15,575 nt of DNA from JAWLGW01 sp964569055 (GTDB taxonomy: Bacteria; Planctomycetota; J058), in NCBI GenBank assembly GCA_964569055.1, contig CAZMSZ010000160.1, positions 1-15,575 of the forward strand. Direction: 5' to 3'. Shown in pieces: positions 15,491 to 15,575 of the stretch. The notes beneath the pieces are model-generated. The model was not told the DNA's origin and did not search any database. It saw only the letters and a list, made by a program, of their open reading frames with translations. Position 1 is the first letter of the stretch. Each line of letters starts with the position of its first letter. The translations under genes and the position numbers were made by a program.

Positions 15491-15526
15491 AGCGCAGAGA
15501 GCGCCGAGGACGCAGAGCTTCTCTGC
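15491..15526. repeat. Three tandem 9-base units ending in a short hairpin
   Basis: Plus-strand units AGCGCAGAG, AGCGCCGAG and GACGCAGAG follow each other without gaps (15491-15517). GCAGAG of the last unit is followed by CTT and its complement CTCTGC (15521-15526). This purine-biased repeat-plus-hairpin form resembles dispersed intergenic repeats known from many bacterial genomes (pattern recollection). Whether it is dispersed here cannot be seen from one window. Confidence 0.55.
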
Positions 15527-15540
15527 AGTGCTAAACCGCC

Positions 15541-15566
15541 AAATCGTGCGCGGAGGCGCACGATTT
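15541..15566. terminator. Perfect 10-bp inverted repeat, candidate terminator or operator
   Basis: AAATCGTGCG, a six-base loop CGGAGG, then CGCACGATTT. The stem is perfect, GC-rich in its inner half and A/T at its base. On the plus strand the right arm runs into CGATTTCCTT and on the minus strand into CACGATTTGG, so the T-tract is short in both directions. It probably ends transcription of a neighbouring gene beyond the window, or is a regulator site upstream of the operon. Confidence 0.5.
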
Positions 15567-15575
15567 CCTTAGCCC

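Larger units (their letters stand above)
15363..15540 (-). promoter_or_regulatory. Leader region of the operon
   Basis: The non-coding stretch before the first ATG must hold the operon promoter unless transcription enters from beyond the window. I see no convincing -35/-10 pair; weak candidates (TGGCCC, 17 bases, TATCCT, and TTGCGC further in) are not persuasive, and no sigma-54 element is visible. The region contains the palindrome and the tandem repeat listed separately. Short open frames across it look like chance products of GC-rich DNA. Confidence 0.4.

Noticed and set aside
15363..15572. Small plus-strand gene in the leader
   Set aside because: A 69-residue Arg/Ala-rich frame crosses the tandem repeat and inverted repeat, with no domain and no ribosome site.
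1..15575. tRNA, rRNA, CRISPR, insertion sequence or transposase
   Set aside because: No cloverleaf or rRNA segment, regular spacer array, transposase-like protein or flanking terminal repeats were seen.

Overview
The window is very GC-rich DNA with strong G/C preference at third codon positions and frequent GTG starts. It carries one tightly packed, nine-gene minus-strand operon of about 15.3 kb. Codon style, lipid-synthase-like PKS genes and GC content suggest a high-GC bacterium with rich secondary metabolism, such as Myxococcota or a similar lineage. No marker gene settles the taxonomy.

Layout, in order of transcription (right to left): a leader of about 210 bases (15363-15575) with inverted repeats and a short tandem repeat; an AT-ACP-ACP*-KR synthase subunit (11553-15362); a KS-CLF-AfsA-type double-hotdog subunit (7996-11565); an anti-sigma-kinase-like HATPase (7502-7999); a divergent AMP-dependent acyl ligase relative (5995-7509); two tandem isoprenylcysteine-methyltransferase-like membrane proteins (5327-5998 and 4660-5313); an extended SDR (3677-4663); a PEP-synthase-like / rifampin-phosphotransferase-like phosphotransferase (975-3680); and a UbiA-family membrane prenyltransferase (55-978). 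Seven of the eight junctions overlap (ATGA, GTGA or slightly longer). The remaining gap is 13 bases. The genes are therefore almost certainly co-transcribed and translationally coupled.

The first two proteins together make a complete iterative synthase related to the PUFA (Pfa) and heterocyst-glycolipid-type PKSs. KS, CLF and dehydratase-like hotdogs sit on one chain; AT, ACP and KR sit on the other. No enoylreductase, thioesterase or phosphopantetheinyl transferase is present in the window. From the chemistry, the chain is likely made from malonyl-CoA and left hydroxylated or unsaturated, possibly a polyene. The downstream set (acyl ligase relative, ATP:acceptor phosphotransferase, UbiA, two membrane methyltransferases, SDR) suggests the acyl chain is activated, joined to a head group or prenyl unit in the membrane, and methylated. 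The product is unknown to me.

The most notable features are: an AfsA-like double hotdog whose halves appear in swapped order and stand where PfaC would carry FabA-type DH domains; and four family members in one operon that lack hallmark residues (second ACP Ser to Ala, SDR YxxxK to LxxxR, ligase P-loop and C-terminal Lys, HATPase N-box Asn to Val). The cluster looks like an undescribed or poorly described lipid or polyene pathway.
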